The notes beneath the pieces are model-generated. The model made no database searches, was not told the DNA's origin, and was given only the letters and a program-made list of their open reading frames with translations. A DNA stretch of 64,000 nt from Sphingomonas faeni (GTDB lineage: Bacteria; Pseudomonadota; Alphaproteobacteria; Sphingomonadales; Sphingomonadaceae): positions 121,232-185,231 of the forward strand of contig NZ_JALPNF010000007.1 of NCBI RefSeq assembly GCF_023195535.1, in the 5' to 3' direction. This document shows, piece after piece, positions 54,693-62,696 of this stretch (position 1 is the stretch's first letter; every line of letters begins with the position of its first letter). Both the position numbers and the translations under genes were made by a program.

Positions 54693-55361
54693 TTATTCGG
54701 GCCTGCTGGCAACGGCATCTACTTTTCGCGTTGGAAAGACCGGCCCTCGTACCGTCATCCGGTCGGCGGGGTATGAGCGCTGCAACGATAGAACGTCGTC
54801 ATAGCTGCCGGTTAACCACCGCTCGTGATCGTCTGGTTGCAGGATCGTGATCATCGCCTTCGGGTGTATCGGCGCAACCAGCTCGTTCGCGTCGCAGGTG
54901 ACCATCGCGAAGTAGCGCTTATCGCCGACCTGCCGCCAGAAACCGGCGATCGCGAACACGGACTGATCCGTCACCCCGAACCACATCTCCCCCTTGATCG
55001 GCTTCTTACCGTCGCCGAGGTCAGTGGGCTCGCGCGCCCATTCACAGAACTCCGTCAGCGGGATCAGGCAGCGGTTGGCCGGATCGCTGACGAGCGACCG
55101 CCATTGTGGGAGATGGAGGGTGCGGACGTTGGTCTGCGCTACCTTGCGGCCAGCTTGCTTTGCTTGCCCCGCCAGTACGTCCCATTCCATCACGTCCAGA
55201 CCGCGACGGTCGCTTTCCTGGCGGACGACATATGCTCGACCGAACGGGCGCAATTCCGTCGGATCGAACCGGTTATCCATTGGCTTCTCAGCGAGCCATT
55301 CCGCGCCGAACCGCTCGATGATGGTCTCCGGCTCACCGTCGAACCTAGCTCGGTTACACAT
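54693..55361 (-). CDS. SRAP-domain protein (HMCES/YedK type)
   Basis: A 222-residue protein of the SOS response-associated peptidase family. The catalytic Cys2 follows the initiator Met (MCNRARF), the PTEFCEW-like motif (here LTEFCEWAREP) carries the Glu, and HPKAMITILQPDDHERWL carries the His. These form the site that crosslinks covalently to abasic sites in single-stranded DNA. The gene neighbours umuDC on the island, in keeping with a DNA-damage role. No LexA box is visible in front of it. Confidence 0.92.
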   Translation of the reverse strand: MCNRARFDGEPETIIERFGAEWLAEKPMDNRFDPTELRPFGRAYVVRQESDRRGLDVMEWDVLAGQAKQAGRKVAQTNVRTLHLPQWRSLVSDPANRCLIPLTEFCEWAREPTDLGDGKKPIKGEMWFGVTDQSVFAIAGFWRQVGDKRYFAMVTCDANELVAPIHPKAMITILQPDDHERWLTGSYDDVLSLQRSYPADRMTVRGPVFPTRKVDAVASRPE

Positions 55362-55547
55362 GATTTAGAACTGCTCCGTTGGACATTGCATCTCCTCTTC
55401 GCCGCTAACGCAGCCGCAACGGCCTAGTGTCCTCGCGTTGCCGGAGATCAACGCGATTATCCCTGTTTTGACGGGTCCAGCTTAAGCAGTCAGCTAATAT
55501 CGCCTTGCCGACGCATGTAGCTGGTTCATTGAGCTAACCGCGAGCCG

Positions 55548-55739
55548 ATGCGCAATGGCACTGAACCGCTGTCTCAGACGCATCATCCGATTGCGGAAAT
55601 CTTGCCGGAACTGCGGCCTGCAGAGATGCAGACGGTGTACTTTCAGTGCATGGAGGACGGCCCCGCTAGCCTGCTGGCGCCGGTTGAGGCTGAGTTCGCG
55701 AGACGCGGCCTGTCACCTCACGCAATGACGTTCGGTTGA
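55548..55739 (+). CDS. Possible small protein, low confidence
   Basis: A 63-codon frame (MRNGTEPLSQTHHPIAEILPELRPAEMQTVYFQCMEDG...). No family, weak ribosome site. It precedes the DUF6771-like remnant by seven bases, so it may belong to the same decayed unit. The rest of the 800-base gap 55362-56162 shows nothing else that can be supported. Confidence 0.35.
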   Translation: MRNGTEPLSQTHHPIAEILPELRPAEMQTVYFQCMEDGPASLLAPVEAEFARRGLSPHAMTFG

Positions 55740-55745
55740 TGGAGC

Positions 55746-55929
55746 GTGATCACCGCCGAACGGATCGCGGACCTGATCGAGCAAGCTCCATGTTGAGCCC
55801 TCGTGGCGCTCACAGTGCCGCATGAACGATTGAGGGCGGACGGCACGACCGGAAGTTGCCGAGCACGTTTACAGCGATCTCTATCGGCCGATTGATATTG
55901 AGGAGGGACAGCTTCGTTTGCCGCTCTAG
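55746..55929 (+). pseudogene. Remnant of a small DUF6771-like protein
   Basis: Read across three frames the DNA gives ITAERIADLIEQAPC, then ALVALTVPHERLRADGT, then EVAEHVYSDLYRPIDIEEGQ and LRLPL before a TAG at 55929. This order (ITAERIA..L.EAP.WA.V.LT.PDERLR..A...LA..I... ending LPL) is that of a small protein common in sphingomonads (DUF6771-type, from memory). At least two frameshifts break it. Confidence 0.45.
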
Positions 55930-56162
55930 CTAGGCGAATGGCGGAGGCCGGGTCGATCTGTAGAGGGCACTTGGTCCGCAGTCGCCCAATTCCAGACATT
56001 CAGCCTGTTTTACACGCTTCTCAACGTCGGCCATTCGTTCATCTGGCTGAATGGCAACTGACGTGGCAACGAAGGAAGGGGCCACAAGGCGTCATACCGG
56101 GTTAGTTTCCGGTCATTCGGCAATGCACATTATCGATACGTCGGCACCGGATCGCAACGTCG

Positions 56163-57155
56163 ATGGCACTGCAGGCATACAATCTGCGTTCGACCGCAAT
56201 GACTGCGCCGACACTGCCCACTGACCGTCGAGACATACCGTCATGGGTGTTGATTGCGGCGATGTTGCTGAGCTTCATCGCTGCGGAATATCCACATACG
56301 TTTTTAATTGATTGGGTCCGGGCGGTACCTGCCGTTTCGGCGTTAATCGCACTTAGCGTGGCTATCATCATCGGCAGGCGAACCACGCGACCTCGCCTCG
56401 CTGCTGGCGCAACGGCCTTCCTTCAAATGACGCTTTTTACGTTATTGGGCGTCGTTTTGGCCTATGCGCTGGCCGCGAAGTCGGGAGTTCTGTGGGACGA
56501 CCGTCTGGCAGCGGCAGACCGCGTGATCGGGTTCAACTGGCCAAAAGTGCTGGCTTTGCTCGACAAGGTTCCAGCAGCGATCTTCGTGCTAGGATTGGCC
56601 TATCACAGTCTCACCGTGCAGATGATCGTTGTGATTGTGGCGCTGAGCAGCGTATCGAAGTTCGACGTGCTCAGGACTACCGTGTGCGCAGCGATCCTTT
56701 CCGGGTTCGTCACGATCCTGATCTCGGGGCTGACGCCCGCAATGGGCAACCTGTTCGATCCTTCTCACTACCGGCATCTTTGGCCGTCCGTGGCATGGCT
56801 CGAGCGGGGATTGATCACTGGCCTTCGCGATGGATCGCGCAAGGTTCTCGATCTCACGATGCTTATGGGAATAGTCAGCTTCCCGAGCTTCCATGCAACG
56901 CTCGCTGCGATCTTCATCTGGTCATTCCGAGCCATGCCCCGGTTGACGGTTCCAGGTGCGGCATGGGCGGTACTCACCATTCTTGCGACGCCAGTTTTCG
57001 GCGGCCATTATGGGGTCGACGTCATCATGGGGCTGATATTGGCGCCACCTGCGATCATCGTTGCGCATCGCATCACGCGGCGCAGGCCGTCTCCTTGTCC
57101 GTCGACCTCCGCTTTATCGGCATCAGGTCCGCTTGATCGTCAAGGGCGGCATTAA
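56163..57155 (+). CDS. PAP2-family membrane phosphatase
   Basis: About 318-330 residues (ATG at 56163 or 56199). Six to seven hydrophobic helices (WVLIAAMLLSFIAAEY, AVSALIALSVAIIIG, MTLFTLLGVVLAYALAA and so on). The phosphatase motifs are SFPSFHATLAAIF (about 245) and FGGHYGVDVIMGL (about 285) of the PAP2_3 (Aur1/Ipt1-like) type; the first Lys/Arg motif is replaced by a RYRHLWPSVAWLERG-like region. Such proteins act on phosphatidic acid or isoprenoid pyrophosphates in the membrane. It overlaps the convergent CrtX-like gene by 83 bases at the 3' end. Confidence 0.85.
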   Translation: MALQAYNLRSTAMTAPTLPTDRRDIPSWVLIAAMLLSFIAAEYPHTFLIDWVRAVPAVSALIALSVAIIIGRRTTRPRLAAGATAFLQMTLFTLLGVVLAYALAAKSGVLWDDRLAAADRVIGFNWPKVLALLDKVPAAIFVLGLAYHSLTVQMIVVIVALSSVSKFDVLRTTVCAAILSGFVTILISGLTPAMGNLFDPSHYRHLWPSVAWLERGLITGLRDGSRKVLDLTMLMGIVSFPSFHATLAAIFIWSFRAMPRLTVPGAAWAVLTILATPVFGGHYGVDVIMGLILAPPAIIVAHRITRRRPSPCPSTSALSASGPLDRQGRH

Positions 57156-58398
57156 CTAGCGACGCCGCTTCGGTTACGCCTCCGCCGGAGGCTATACCCG
57201 TGGCGAACTGGCGCGCGACGCGGCGATAGCTCGGGTTCGTTAACAGACGCCGCAACGCCGGTTCGAGGCCGCCCTGGCCTGCGTCCGCCGGAGACACAAC
57301 ACAGGCGGCGCCGATTCGCGCAAGACGTGCGGCCGTCGCTGGTTGTTCAAACGCCAGCGGCACGGCCACGATCGGAATCCCGGCAGCCAAAGCGTCCAAC
57401 ACGGTGTTGAAGCCGCCGTGCAGTATCGCAGCCGAGCATTGGTGCAGGATCTGGGTCTGCGGCAAGAACGCCCGGACCAAGGGATCACCGGGAAGGGAGG
57501 CGGCTTCGATTTCGCTCAGCCCGCCGCCATGCGCTACCACCGCGCGAGCACCAACTGCGGCGCATGCGCTCGTCATCGCTGCAAACAGCGCTCGCCGCGC
57601 ACCTTGCAAGGATCCGAGCGAACAGAATATCAACGGCCGATCGTCCTCCACCGGGAGGGTTTCTGCCGTTTCACTAAGCCGCCATGGTGAGCCATATCGG
57701 AAACTCGCGGGAAGCGCGGCGCGGGGGAAGTCGAGGCGTGCTGGACATTGGGCGATCTGCAAACGTTCCGACCATTGATATTTTGGGTCTGGATCAAGAC
57801 CCCAGCGACGGGCGTAGGTTGAAACGGTGCCGGTGATCGGTCTCATGAGCAGATCGCTTACCGCGTAGCCGCCCTTGTTCCGGTTGATACCGATCGCATC
57901 CGGACGATACGCCCACCCAAGAAACGGTGGCGGGACCGTTGCCTCCCTGAGCAGGGGCAACCCGGTAACTGCGGTGATAAAGGGCAGACGAAGATGCCGA
58001 GCCACCAGCGCACCAGCCGGCTCAACGGAGTCCGCAATTACCGCATCGATGCCAAGCCTAGACAAAGCTGATGGCAAGGTCTCGAGAAGCAGACGGGTCA
58101 TCCTGGCAGTGCTGCGGATCATCCTGGGGAGCCCGATAAATCCTGAAGGGTTTGCCAGCGTGCACATGTGTTTCGCCAGCGAACCTTCCGGGTCCGCAGG
58201 ATGGTCGATCGCCGCGAAGCGCACTGCCGAACTGGATACGAGCGATGCCGCCTCAGCCATGTGGACCACGGTGATCTGGGATCCGGTCGATGCAAGGGCG
58301 GAACCCAGAGCTACCAAAGGATTGATATGCCCGGCGGTCGGCGGCGCAATGATCGCGATATGTCGCCTTCCGAAGGTCACGTTCTTATAGCTTTCCAT
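57073..58398 (-). CDS. UGT-type glycosyltransferase, CrtX-like
   Basis: About 441 residues from the ATG at 58398. GT-B fold: N-terminal IAIIAPPTAGHINPLVALGSALASTGSQITVV, a middle PLIFCSLGSLQGARRALFAAM, and the UDP-sugar-binding region VRAFLPQTQILHQCSAAILHGGFNTVLDALAAGIPIVAVPLAFEQPATAARL, close to the MGT/CrtX subfamily (zeaxanthin glucosyltransferases and macrolide glucosyltransferases). In a sphingomonad the most likely acceptor is a carotenoid such as zeaxanthin or nostoxanthin (inference). Other carotenoid genes are not in the window. A longer frame to 58506 has no similarity. Confidence 0.85.
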   Translation of the reverse strand: MESYKNVTFGRRHIAIIAPPTAGHINPLVALGSALASTGSQITVVHMAEAASLVSSSAVRFAAIDHPADPEGSLAKHMCTLANPSGFIGLPRMIRSTARMTRLLLETLPSALSRLGIDAVIADSVEPAGALVARHLRLPFITAVTGLPLLREATVPPPFLGWAYRPDAIGINRNKGGYAVSDLLMRPITGTVSTYARRWGLDPDPKYQWSERLQIAQCPARLDFPRAALPASFRYGSPWRLSETAETLPVEDDRPLIFCSLGSLQGARRALFAAMTSACAAVGARAVVAHGGGLSEIEAASLPGDPLVRAFLPQTQILHQCSAAILHGGFNTVLDALAAGIPIVAVPLAFEQPATAARLARIGAACVVSPADAGQGGLEPALRRLLTNPSYRRVARQFATGIASGGGVTEAASLVNAALDDQADLMPIKRRSTDKETACAA

Positions 58399-58527
58399 CG
58401 CCACTAGGTAATCACCGGCTCGTATCAGCAATCGCGTCTGGCGATAGTTCCATCGCTCTGCACAATGATAGCGTGGGTCGTGTCCGACTGACTGTTTGGT
58501 TGGCAAGCGCTAGCGCGTTAGGGGACG

Positions 58528-58557
58528 GTCCGCTTCCCTTCCCATTCCCGCCATTCC
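58528..58557. repeat. Short dispersed repeat, copy 1
   Basis: GTCCGCTTCCCTTCCCATTC ... CCATTCC. Variant of the element GTCCGCTTTCCTTCCCAT-N2-CGGACATTCC found four times between 58.5 and 60.9 kb; a half copy (GTGTCCGCTTTCC) lies at 58721. Confidence 0.6.
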
Positions 58558-58617
58558 GCTTCCGCCCACTTGCGGACCTTCAGCCCGTTGGTAAGATTGA
58601 CGCACAGGAGGCGAACA

Positions 58618-58716
58618 ATGAAGCGACCGAAATTGGCGTTCAGCTTTGCGAAGGGTGCGGCAATGGGTGCTTTGATGGTCCACGTCGGTATCAGGCTAGC
58701 TTCTGCGCTCGCCTAG
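58618..58716 (+). CDS. Possible 32-aa small protein with strong ribosome site
   Basis: An ATG at 58618 is preceded by a perfect AGGAGG six bases upstream. The product MKRPKLAFSFAKGAAMGALM, then VHVGIRLASALA, is basic at the start and hydrophobic later, like a small membrane or secreted peptide. Nothing comparable is known to me. It lies between copies of a short repeat in the 516-base gap 58399-58914. Expression would need checking. Confidence 0.4.
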   Translation: MKRPKLAFSFAKGAAMGALMVHVGIRLASALA

Positions 58717-58914
58717 GTTCGTGTCCGCTTTCCAACAAAAAGCGGCTGCTCGCCCCCCGCCCCGACACCTGAACGAACGGCTGCTTACCTCGATGTTCGC
58801 CCGTAAGCAGCCAGTCCGCAATCCTTTCCTATACGGCCATCCCGCTTGCGCTCATAAGCGGCCGTTCGAGGCCGGGTAAATCGGTGCGAAGCCTGTCGAC
58901 GAAAGGTTATATGC

Positions 58915-59619
58915 TTGCGGGCTCTATTTGCTCCGATCCTTGCTGGTGCCACGTTCGGTGGTCGACTTGTGGCGTGTATTGGCGCGGCGCTGAGCATCGC
59001 GTTCACCGCACTTGTGACAGCGATGGTATTCGGAGACGGGTGGCCCGCCGTGCTGCTCGTGGCCCCCATGGGCGCTTCGGCGGTACTCATCTTTACCGTT
59101 CCTGCCAGTCCGCTCGCGCAACCCTGGGCAGTGATCGGTGGCAACGTCATCTCGGCTATTGTCGGCGTTGGGATAGCATCCATGGTGTCATCGCCTGGGC
59201 TTGCGAGTGGCCTGGCAGTCGGAGGTGCAATCCTGGCGATGTCAGTACTGCGCTGTCTGCACCCTCCTGGCGGGGCTGCCGCACTGACCGCGGTGATGGG
59301 CGGTCATGCGGTCACAACAGCCGACTGGATGTTCCCGCTAATGCCAGTGGGGATTAACGCAGTAATCCTGACCGCTGCCGGGGTGGTCTTTCATCATCTG
59401 TCTGGCCATTCGTACCCGCATCGCCCTGTATCAGGCCTGCAGGTGCCCGCCGGTTCGCAGGTTGAGGGCATCCCTCATCCTGAAGATCTCGACGCAGCGC
59501 TCGCTGACCTTAACGAGACATTCGACATCGGCCGCGACGATCTCGAGCTACTGTTTGACCGTGTGAGAGCCCATGGGGCAATGCGTCGTGGAAGTGAGAA
59601 GTTTGCGGGCCGCCGTTAG
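58915..59619 (+). CDS. HPP-family membrane protein
   Basis: A 234-residue protein: four hydrophobic segments (GRLVACIGAALSIAFTALVTAMVFG, PAVLLVAPMGASAVLIFTVPASPLAQPWAVIGGNVISAIVGVGIA, GLAVGGAILAMSVLRCLHPPGGAAALTAV and PLMPVGINAVILTAAGVVFHHLS). CLHPPGGAAALTAV contains the HPP motif that names the family, linked to nitrite transport in chloroplasts. The C-terminus after residue 180 (GIPHPEDLDAALADLNETFDIGRDDLELLF) is the linker that normally leads into CBS domains, which are absent. Start is a TTG with AAAGG nine bases upstream; an overlapping ATG at 58911 is in another frame. Confidence 0.85.
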   Translation: MRALFAPILAGATFGGRLVACIGAALSIAFTALVTAMVFGDGWPAVLLVAPMGASAVLIFTVPASPLAQPWAVIGGNVISAIVGVGIASMVSSPGLASGLAVGGAILAMSVLRCLHPPGGAAALTAVMGGHAVTTADWMFPLMPVGINAVILTAAGVVFHHLSGHSYPHRPVSGLQVPAGSQVEGIPHPEDLDAALADLNETFDIGRDDLELLFDRVRAHGAMRRGSEKFAGRR

Positions 59620-59694
59620 GCTCCACCGATCAGGTCGCGAGATCGTTTGCGTATACCCGTGCCCGTTCAATTCACCGACACCTAGAAGCGGACC

Positions 59695-59726
59695 GTCCGC
59701 TTTCCTTCCCATGCCGGACGCTGGCC
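59695..59726. repeat. Short dispersed repeat, copy 2
   Basis: GTCCGCTTTCCTTCCCATGC followed by CGGACGCTGGCC. See copy 1. Confidence 0.65.
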
Positions 59727-60054
59727 ATGCGGCGAATATCCCCTCTGCCGAACGGCTATCGTCAGCGGGTTTGTCGGTGTAGCGTGGTTATTGAACTTTA
59801 AGGCGCGTTGATGGCTGAGCTATCGGAACTAAGATACGCAGTGGAGATTGCCGATATTAGCTTGCCGCGCGCGTGGACAACGGTGGCATTACGCTTGTCG
59901 CTCCAAGGAGCGTTACTTGAGCTGCGCCTTTGTCGGCGCGAGCCGGGTCCGAGGGCTTTTCGGATATTTGATCGGCAAACCGGCGAACCTTACGTCGAAT
60001 GAGAGTACCTGATCGCACGGCACCTATCGAGGGCAGGTCGCTCGAAACCCGCCC

Positions 60055-60083
60055 GTCCGCTTTCCTCCCATTTCGGACATTCC
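60055..60083. repeat. Short dispersed repeat, copy 3
   Basis: GTCCGCTTTCCTCCCATTTC followed by GGACATTCC; GTCCG and CGGAC make a small inverted repeat. Confidence 0.7.
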
Positions 60084-60120
60084 GGAACCGAATGATCGAC
60101 GAAACGCGCGAAGAGGCCTA

Positions 60121-60221
60121 GTTAGACAACGCTAAGCGATTGAATAATAACGGTTAGACAATCTGGAGGCCCGACCGGGCCTTGAGTAACAAAGCTAACT
60201 CAATGGCTTAGCCTGTCTAAC
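60121..60221. repeat. 101-base inverted repeat with inner hairpin
   Basis: The left arm GTTAGACAACGCTAAGCGAT (TGA) and the inverse of the right arm, GTTAGACAGGCTAAGCCAT (TGA), agree over GTTAGACA, GCTAAGC and ATTGA. An extra GTTAGACA lies at 60153, and an inner hairpin AGGCCCG-ACC-GGGCCT at 60167-60182. No gene inside. It may be a small mobile (MITE-like) element or a structured RNA. Confidence 0.7.
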
Positions 60222-60408
60222 TTGGTCGGAACCGCCGACAAATATCCCTCCTGTCCCGCGTCCGATGGCTAACCGTTCTCCCTGGTCATCTACGGCCACT
60301 ACGCCCAATAGCGGACACTCCACGGGCCGGGGTGACTGCGGATCACCCGCCGGCTAGGTGAGAGTGCTGATAGCGATCTGAAGTCGATCAGTCTTTAGGA
60401 GAGTGCCT

Positions 60409-60807
60409 GTGCTTTTTCACACCATGGTCGGATCGAATGACATTGAACGGTCCAAGCGCTTCTACGACACGGTGCTCGGCACCTTGGGTGCAGGGGAAGG
60501 GACGCGGAACATCGCCGACAGCGGCCATACACGTCTGATATACAATAACGGCAAAGGAACGAACTTCATCGTCAGCCAGCCGATCAACGACGAATCGGCA
60601 AGCGTCGCGAACGGCAGCACCGTCGCATTTTCATGCGACTCGCCCGAACAGGTGAAGCAGCTTCACGATGCCGCCGTTGCCGCTGGCGGGACATCGATCG
60701 AAGCTCCGCCCGGACCGCGCGAAACTGCTTCAATGGGCACCATCGAGCTGGCCTATTTCCGTGACCCCGACGGCAACAAATTGTGCGGAATTCATTTTCC
60801 TGCCTGA
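60409..60807 (+). CDS. VOC-family (glyoxalase-like) protein
   Basis: A 132-residue single-domain VOC protein: FHTMVGSNDIERSKRFYDTVLGTLG at the start, FIVSQPINDESASVANGSTVAFSCDSPEQVKQLHDAAVAAGGTSIEAPPGPRE and IELAYFRDPDGNKLCGIHFPA at the end with the conserved metal-ligand-type Glu/His pattern. The reaction is not known. AGGAG lies seven bases before the GTG at 60409; a GTG at 60403 sits too close to it. Last protein gene of the island. Confidence 0.87.
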   Translation: MLFHTMVGSNDIERSKRFYDTVLGTLGAGEGTRNIADSGHTRLIYNNGKGTNFIVSQPINDESASVANGSTVAFSCDSPEQVKQLHDAAVAAGGTSIEAPPGPRETASMGTIELAYFRDPDGNKLCGIHFPA

Positions 60808-60867
60808 TCTGTCCGACACGGGTCCGCTTCTGATTGTAGCGGACCCCGATCACGCGATCTCGCGAAT

Positions 60868-60897
60868 GTCCGCTTTCCTTCCCATCTGCGACATTCC
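60868..60897. repeat. Short dispersed repeat, copy 4
   Basis: GTCCGCTTTCCTTCCCATCT followed by GCGACATTCC. The gap 60808-61281 further holds only attR and the toxin promoter region. Confidence 0.65.
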
Positions 60898-61121
60898 AAG
60901 GGCGATAACGATCGGGTCAAAGCGACCTGTCGGCCACTCCCTCGCAGGTATAGCGCAGGTCGAATTTCGGGCTTTTCCCAAGCCAAAGCGCTTTCGCTAG
61001 GAACCGGCCGATCGGCGATCTCACGCCAAACTGGGAAGCGGCTGGGTGCCGCCGCCGGGGCAGCAGTCATGGGCCCTTAACCCTCTGTAAACGTTCGACT
61101 ATCTCCGGTGTCTCACTAGCC

Positions 61122-61177
61122 TTCGTAATGCGGGGGTCACAGGTTCGAGTCCTGTAAGCGGCACCACCCTTCTTTAA
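61122..61177 (+). repeat. attR of the tRNA-Thr island (56-bp direct repeat)
   Basis: Identical to 39244-39299. It carries only the 3' part of tRNA-Thr (from the anticodon loop on) and is not a functional tRNA. It marks the right border of the island. Confidence 0.95.
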
Positions 61178-61240
61178 ACATTGCGTGTCGCAGCCGAGCA
61201 GGCTGCGCATCAGTGCGTGCCGCTTGACGTGTAGGATAAT

Positions 61241-61255
61241 GTTGCTCAAATGTTC
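61241..61255. promoter_or_regulatory. Conserved upstream motif of toxin gene 1 (degenerate LexA box?)
   Basis: GTTGCTCAAATGTTC, 26 bases before the ATG, directly follows a -10-like GATAAT (61235-61240). The truncated paralogue has GTTGATCAGATGTTC in the same place. It differs from GTTC-N7-GTTC by one fixed base. Confidence 0.35.
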
Positions 61256-61281
61256 TCCCCGCAATGATGAGCGGGGACGGC

Positions 61282-62388
61282 ATGGTCCAGACATCGGGCA
61301 GTAGTAAGCGGAACGCGTTTTCGCGTTGGATTCGGACGGGTAAGGTGCCATCGGCGCTCAGTCCTGACGGTCTCGAACTCAAATTCAATTCATGGCACGG
61401 TCCGGCGGACGGCCGATTTACCTTTGCCGGCGCTGGGCGCCGTTACGGCGCGGGTGGGGTCGATGCGGCTGGCGGGGAGAACAGTCGGACGTCGTCCAAC
61501 GCTGGTTCCGTGTCGGCCTTAGGGAAACGTGGTAAGTCGCAGACTGCGACAACAGCGATGGCGGGAACGCCGCCTGCTGGAGCACCAACCGGCGAGGACC
61601 GAAGGCCGGTCAAGCATGCGTTGCTCGCGCTACAACCCAAACGCATCGAGGGGAGGCGGCCTGATAACGAGCCGAACCCTCTCAATGAGTTCGTTGGTGG
61701 CGTTGGCGAAGGACTTTATGATGTAGGGAAAGGAACGGTAGCCGAAGTGCATGCTGCGCTGACAACAAATCCGGCGACTACCGTTAGCAACGCCGGCCGC
61801 GAAATAGCGGCCATGATCGACACCGCAATCGCTGCTGAGGATACCCCGGCCCGTATCCAGGTCTCCCGTGCGGCAAGCGCCGTCGCCAACGCCTCGGCGC
61901 GAGACATCGGTCGTGCCACAGGAAAGGTTGCTGGGAACGTTGCACTGGCGGTCGCGCCGGGGGCGGCGCTCTCCAAGGCCGCATTGCGCCGACTCCCTAT
62001 CGCGACGCCGCGTATTACCTTTGACCCGCCGCAAATCGGCTGGGTGAAGGAGACGACCAAGTCAGAAAAGCCCTGGAAATCCTATAACGATACCGCGCCC
62101 GGCGCGCGCGCCGGTCAGGCGCCAACGTTGATGCGGACGATGGCCGACGGTTCGAAGCGGTCGGTGAAGTTTGACGGCATTCAGGGCGATTATATGATCG
62201 ACCGAAAATGGGCTGTCGTAAACAGGCTTCGCTCACGGGCCCAGATTTTGCGGCAGTCGGAGGTATTGGCACAACATCGTCTGATCGGGTTGTGGGAGGT
62301 CCGCACGCCTGTCGACAAAACCAAGGCTCTGAAACTGCTCAAGCAGATGAGCATCACCAACATCCACGTAAAGGTTGTGAAGCCATGA
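61282..62388 (+). CDS. Polymorphic toxin with nuclease-like C-terminal domain
   Basis: A 368-residue protein from the ATG at 61282 (chosen by comparison with the paralogue; an ATG six codons upstream lacks conservation). Three parts: a conserved N-terminus with GLELKFNSWHGPADGRFTFAGAG (31-52), a low-complexity linker (55-130), a conserved block NEFVGGVGEGLYDVGKGTVAEVHAALTTNPATT (135-167) running to about 200, and a C-terminal domain (240-368) with VKFDGIQGDYMIDRKW (Asp298, Asp307-Arg-Lys309), QILRQSE and LIGLWEVRTP, resembling restriction-endonuclease-fold toxins (Tox-REase type). No signal peptide. Overlaps the putative immunity gene. Confidence 0.75.
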   Translation: MVQTSGSSKRNAFSRWIRTGKVPSALSPDGLELKFNSWHGPADGRFTFAGAGRRYGAGGVDAAGGENSRTSSNAGSVSALGKRGKSQTATTAMAGTPPAGAPTGEDRRPVKHALLALQPKRIEGRRPDNEPNPLNEFVGGVGEGLYDVGKGTVAEVHAALTTNPATTVSNAGREIAAMIDTAIAAEDTPARIQVSRAASAVANASARDIGRATGKVAGNVALAVAPGAALSKAALRRLPIATPRITFDPPQIGWVKETTKSEKPWKSYNDTAPGARAGQAPTLMRTMADGSKRSVKFDGIQGDYMIDRKWAVVNRLRSRAQILRQSEVLAQHRLIGLWEVRTPVDKTKALKLLKQMSITNIHVKVVKP

Positions 62389-62696
62389 TCGCTATGCAGG
62401 TTGCAGAGATTATCGCGCAGTACGTCGTCTTTCTCGAACTGACCGACGAAGAGGACCTTAACCTCGACACTGCCGTGAAGATGATGGAAGTCTTGGCTGG
62501 TCAGCTTCAAGAGATGGACAAGGGATTTCTCCGTGAGCTCGTGAACGCGTTCCCGATCATAGCGGAACAATACAGCGGCGAGGCGCAAGAGGTGGTGCGC
62601 GGCATAGCTTATGGCTACTATCTTGAAGACGCGCTGGCAGCAGGCGACCCGGTCAAGCTGGCGGCACTGGAAGCTTTGCGCGACGCGAAGAGTTGA
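62385..62696 (+). CDS. Putative immunity protein of the nuclease toxin
   Basis: A 103-residue acidic, helical protein (MQVAEIIAQYVVFLELTDEEDLNLDTAVKMMEVLAGQLQEMDKGFLRELVNAFPIIAEQYSGEAQEVVRGIAYGYYLEDAL). Its ATG overlaps the toxin stop (ATGA), so translation is coupled, as usual for toxin-immunity pairs. An acidic small partner of a DNA-binding toxin domain is typical. The family was not identified; the immunity role is inferred only from position and charge. Confidence 0.65.
   Translation: MIAMQVAEIIAQYVVFLELTDEEDLNLDTAVKMMEVLAGQLQEMDKGFLRELVNAFPIIAEQYSGEAQEVVRGIAYGYYLEDALAAGDPVKLAALEALRDAKS

Larger units (their letters stand above)
59620..60408. other. 789-base gap with repeats and one doubtful small frame
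   Basis: Contains repeat copies 2 and 3 (59695-59726 and 60055-60083), the inverted repeat at 60121-60221, and an open frame 59811-60002 (63 codons, MAELSELRYAVEIADISLPR...), which has neither a family nor a clear ribosome site. The frame was not called as a gene. Confidence 0.5.

Noticed and set aside
54393..54804. Plus-strand frame opposite the secreted protein gene
   Set aside because: The minus strand has a signal peptide and regular Cys motifs; this frame has neither.
55718..55999. Minus-strand frame of 93 codons
   Set aside because: It overlaps the plus-strand DUF6771-like remnant, which explains the protein-like composition better.
58911..59357. ATG at 58911 as the start of the HPP gene
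   Set aside because: It is in a different frame from the HPP motif; the TTG at 58915 with AAAGG fits.
61122..61177. Second tRNA-Thr
   Set aside because: Only the 3' part from the anticodon loop is present; D-arm and 5' acceptor strand are missing. It is an att site.
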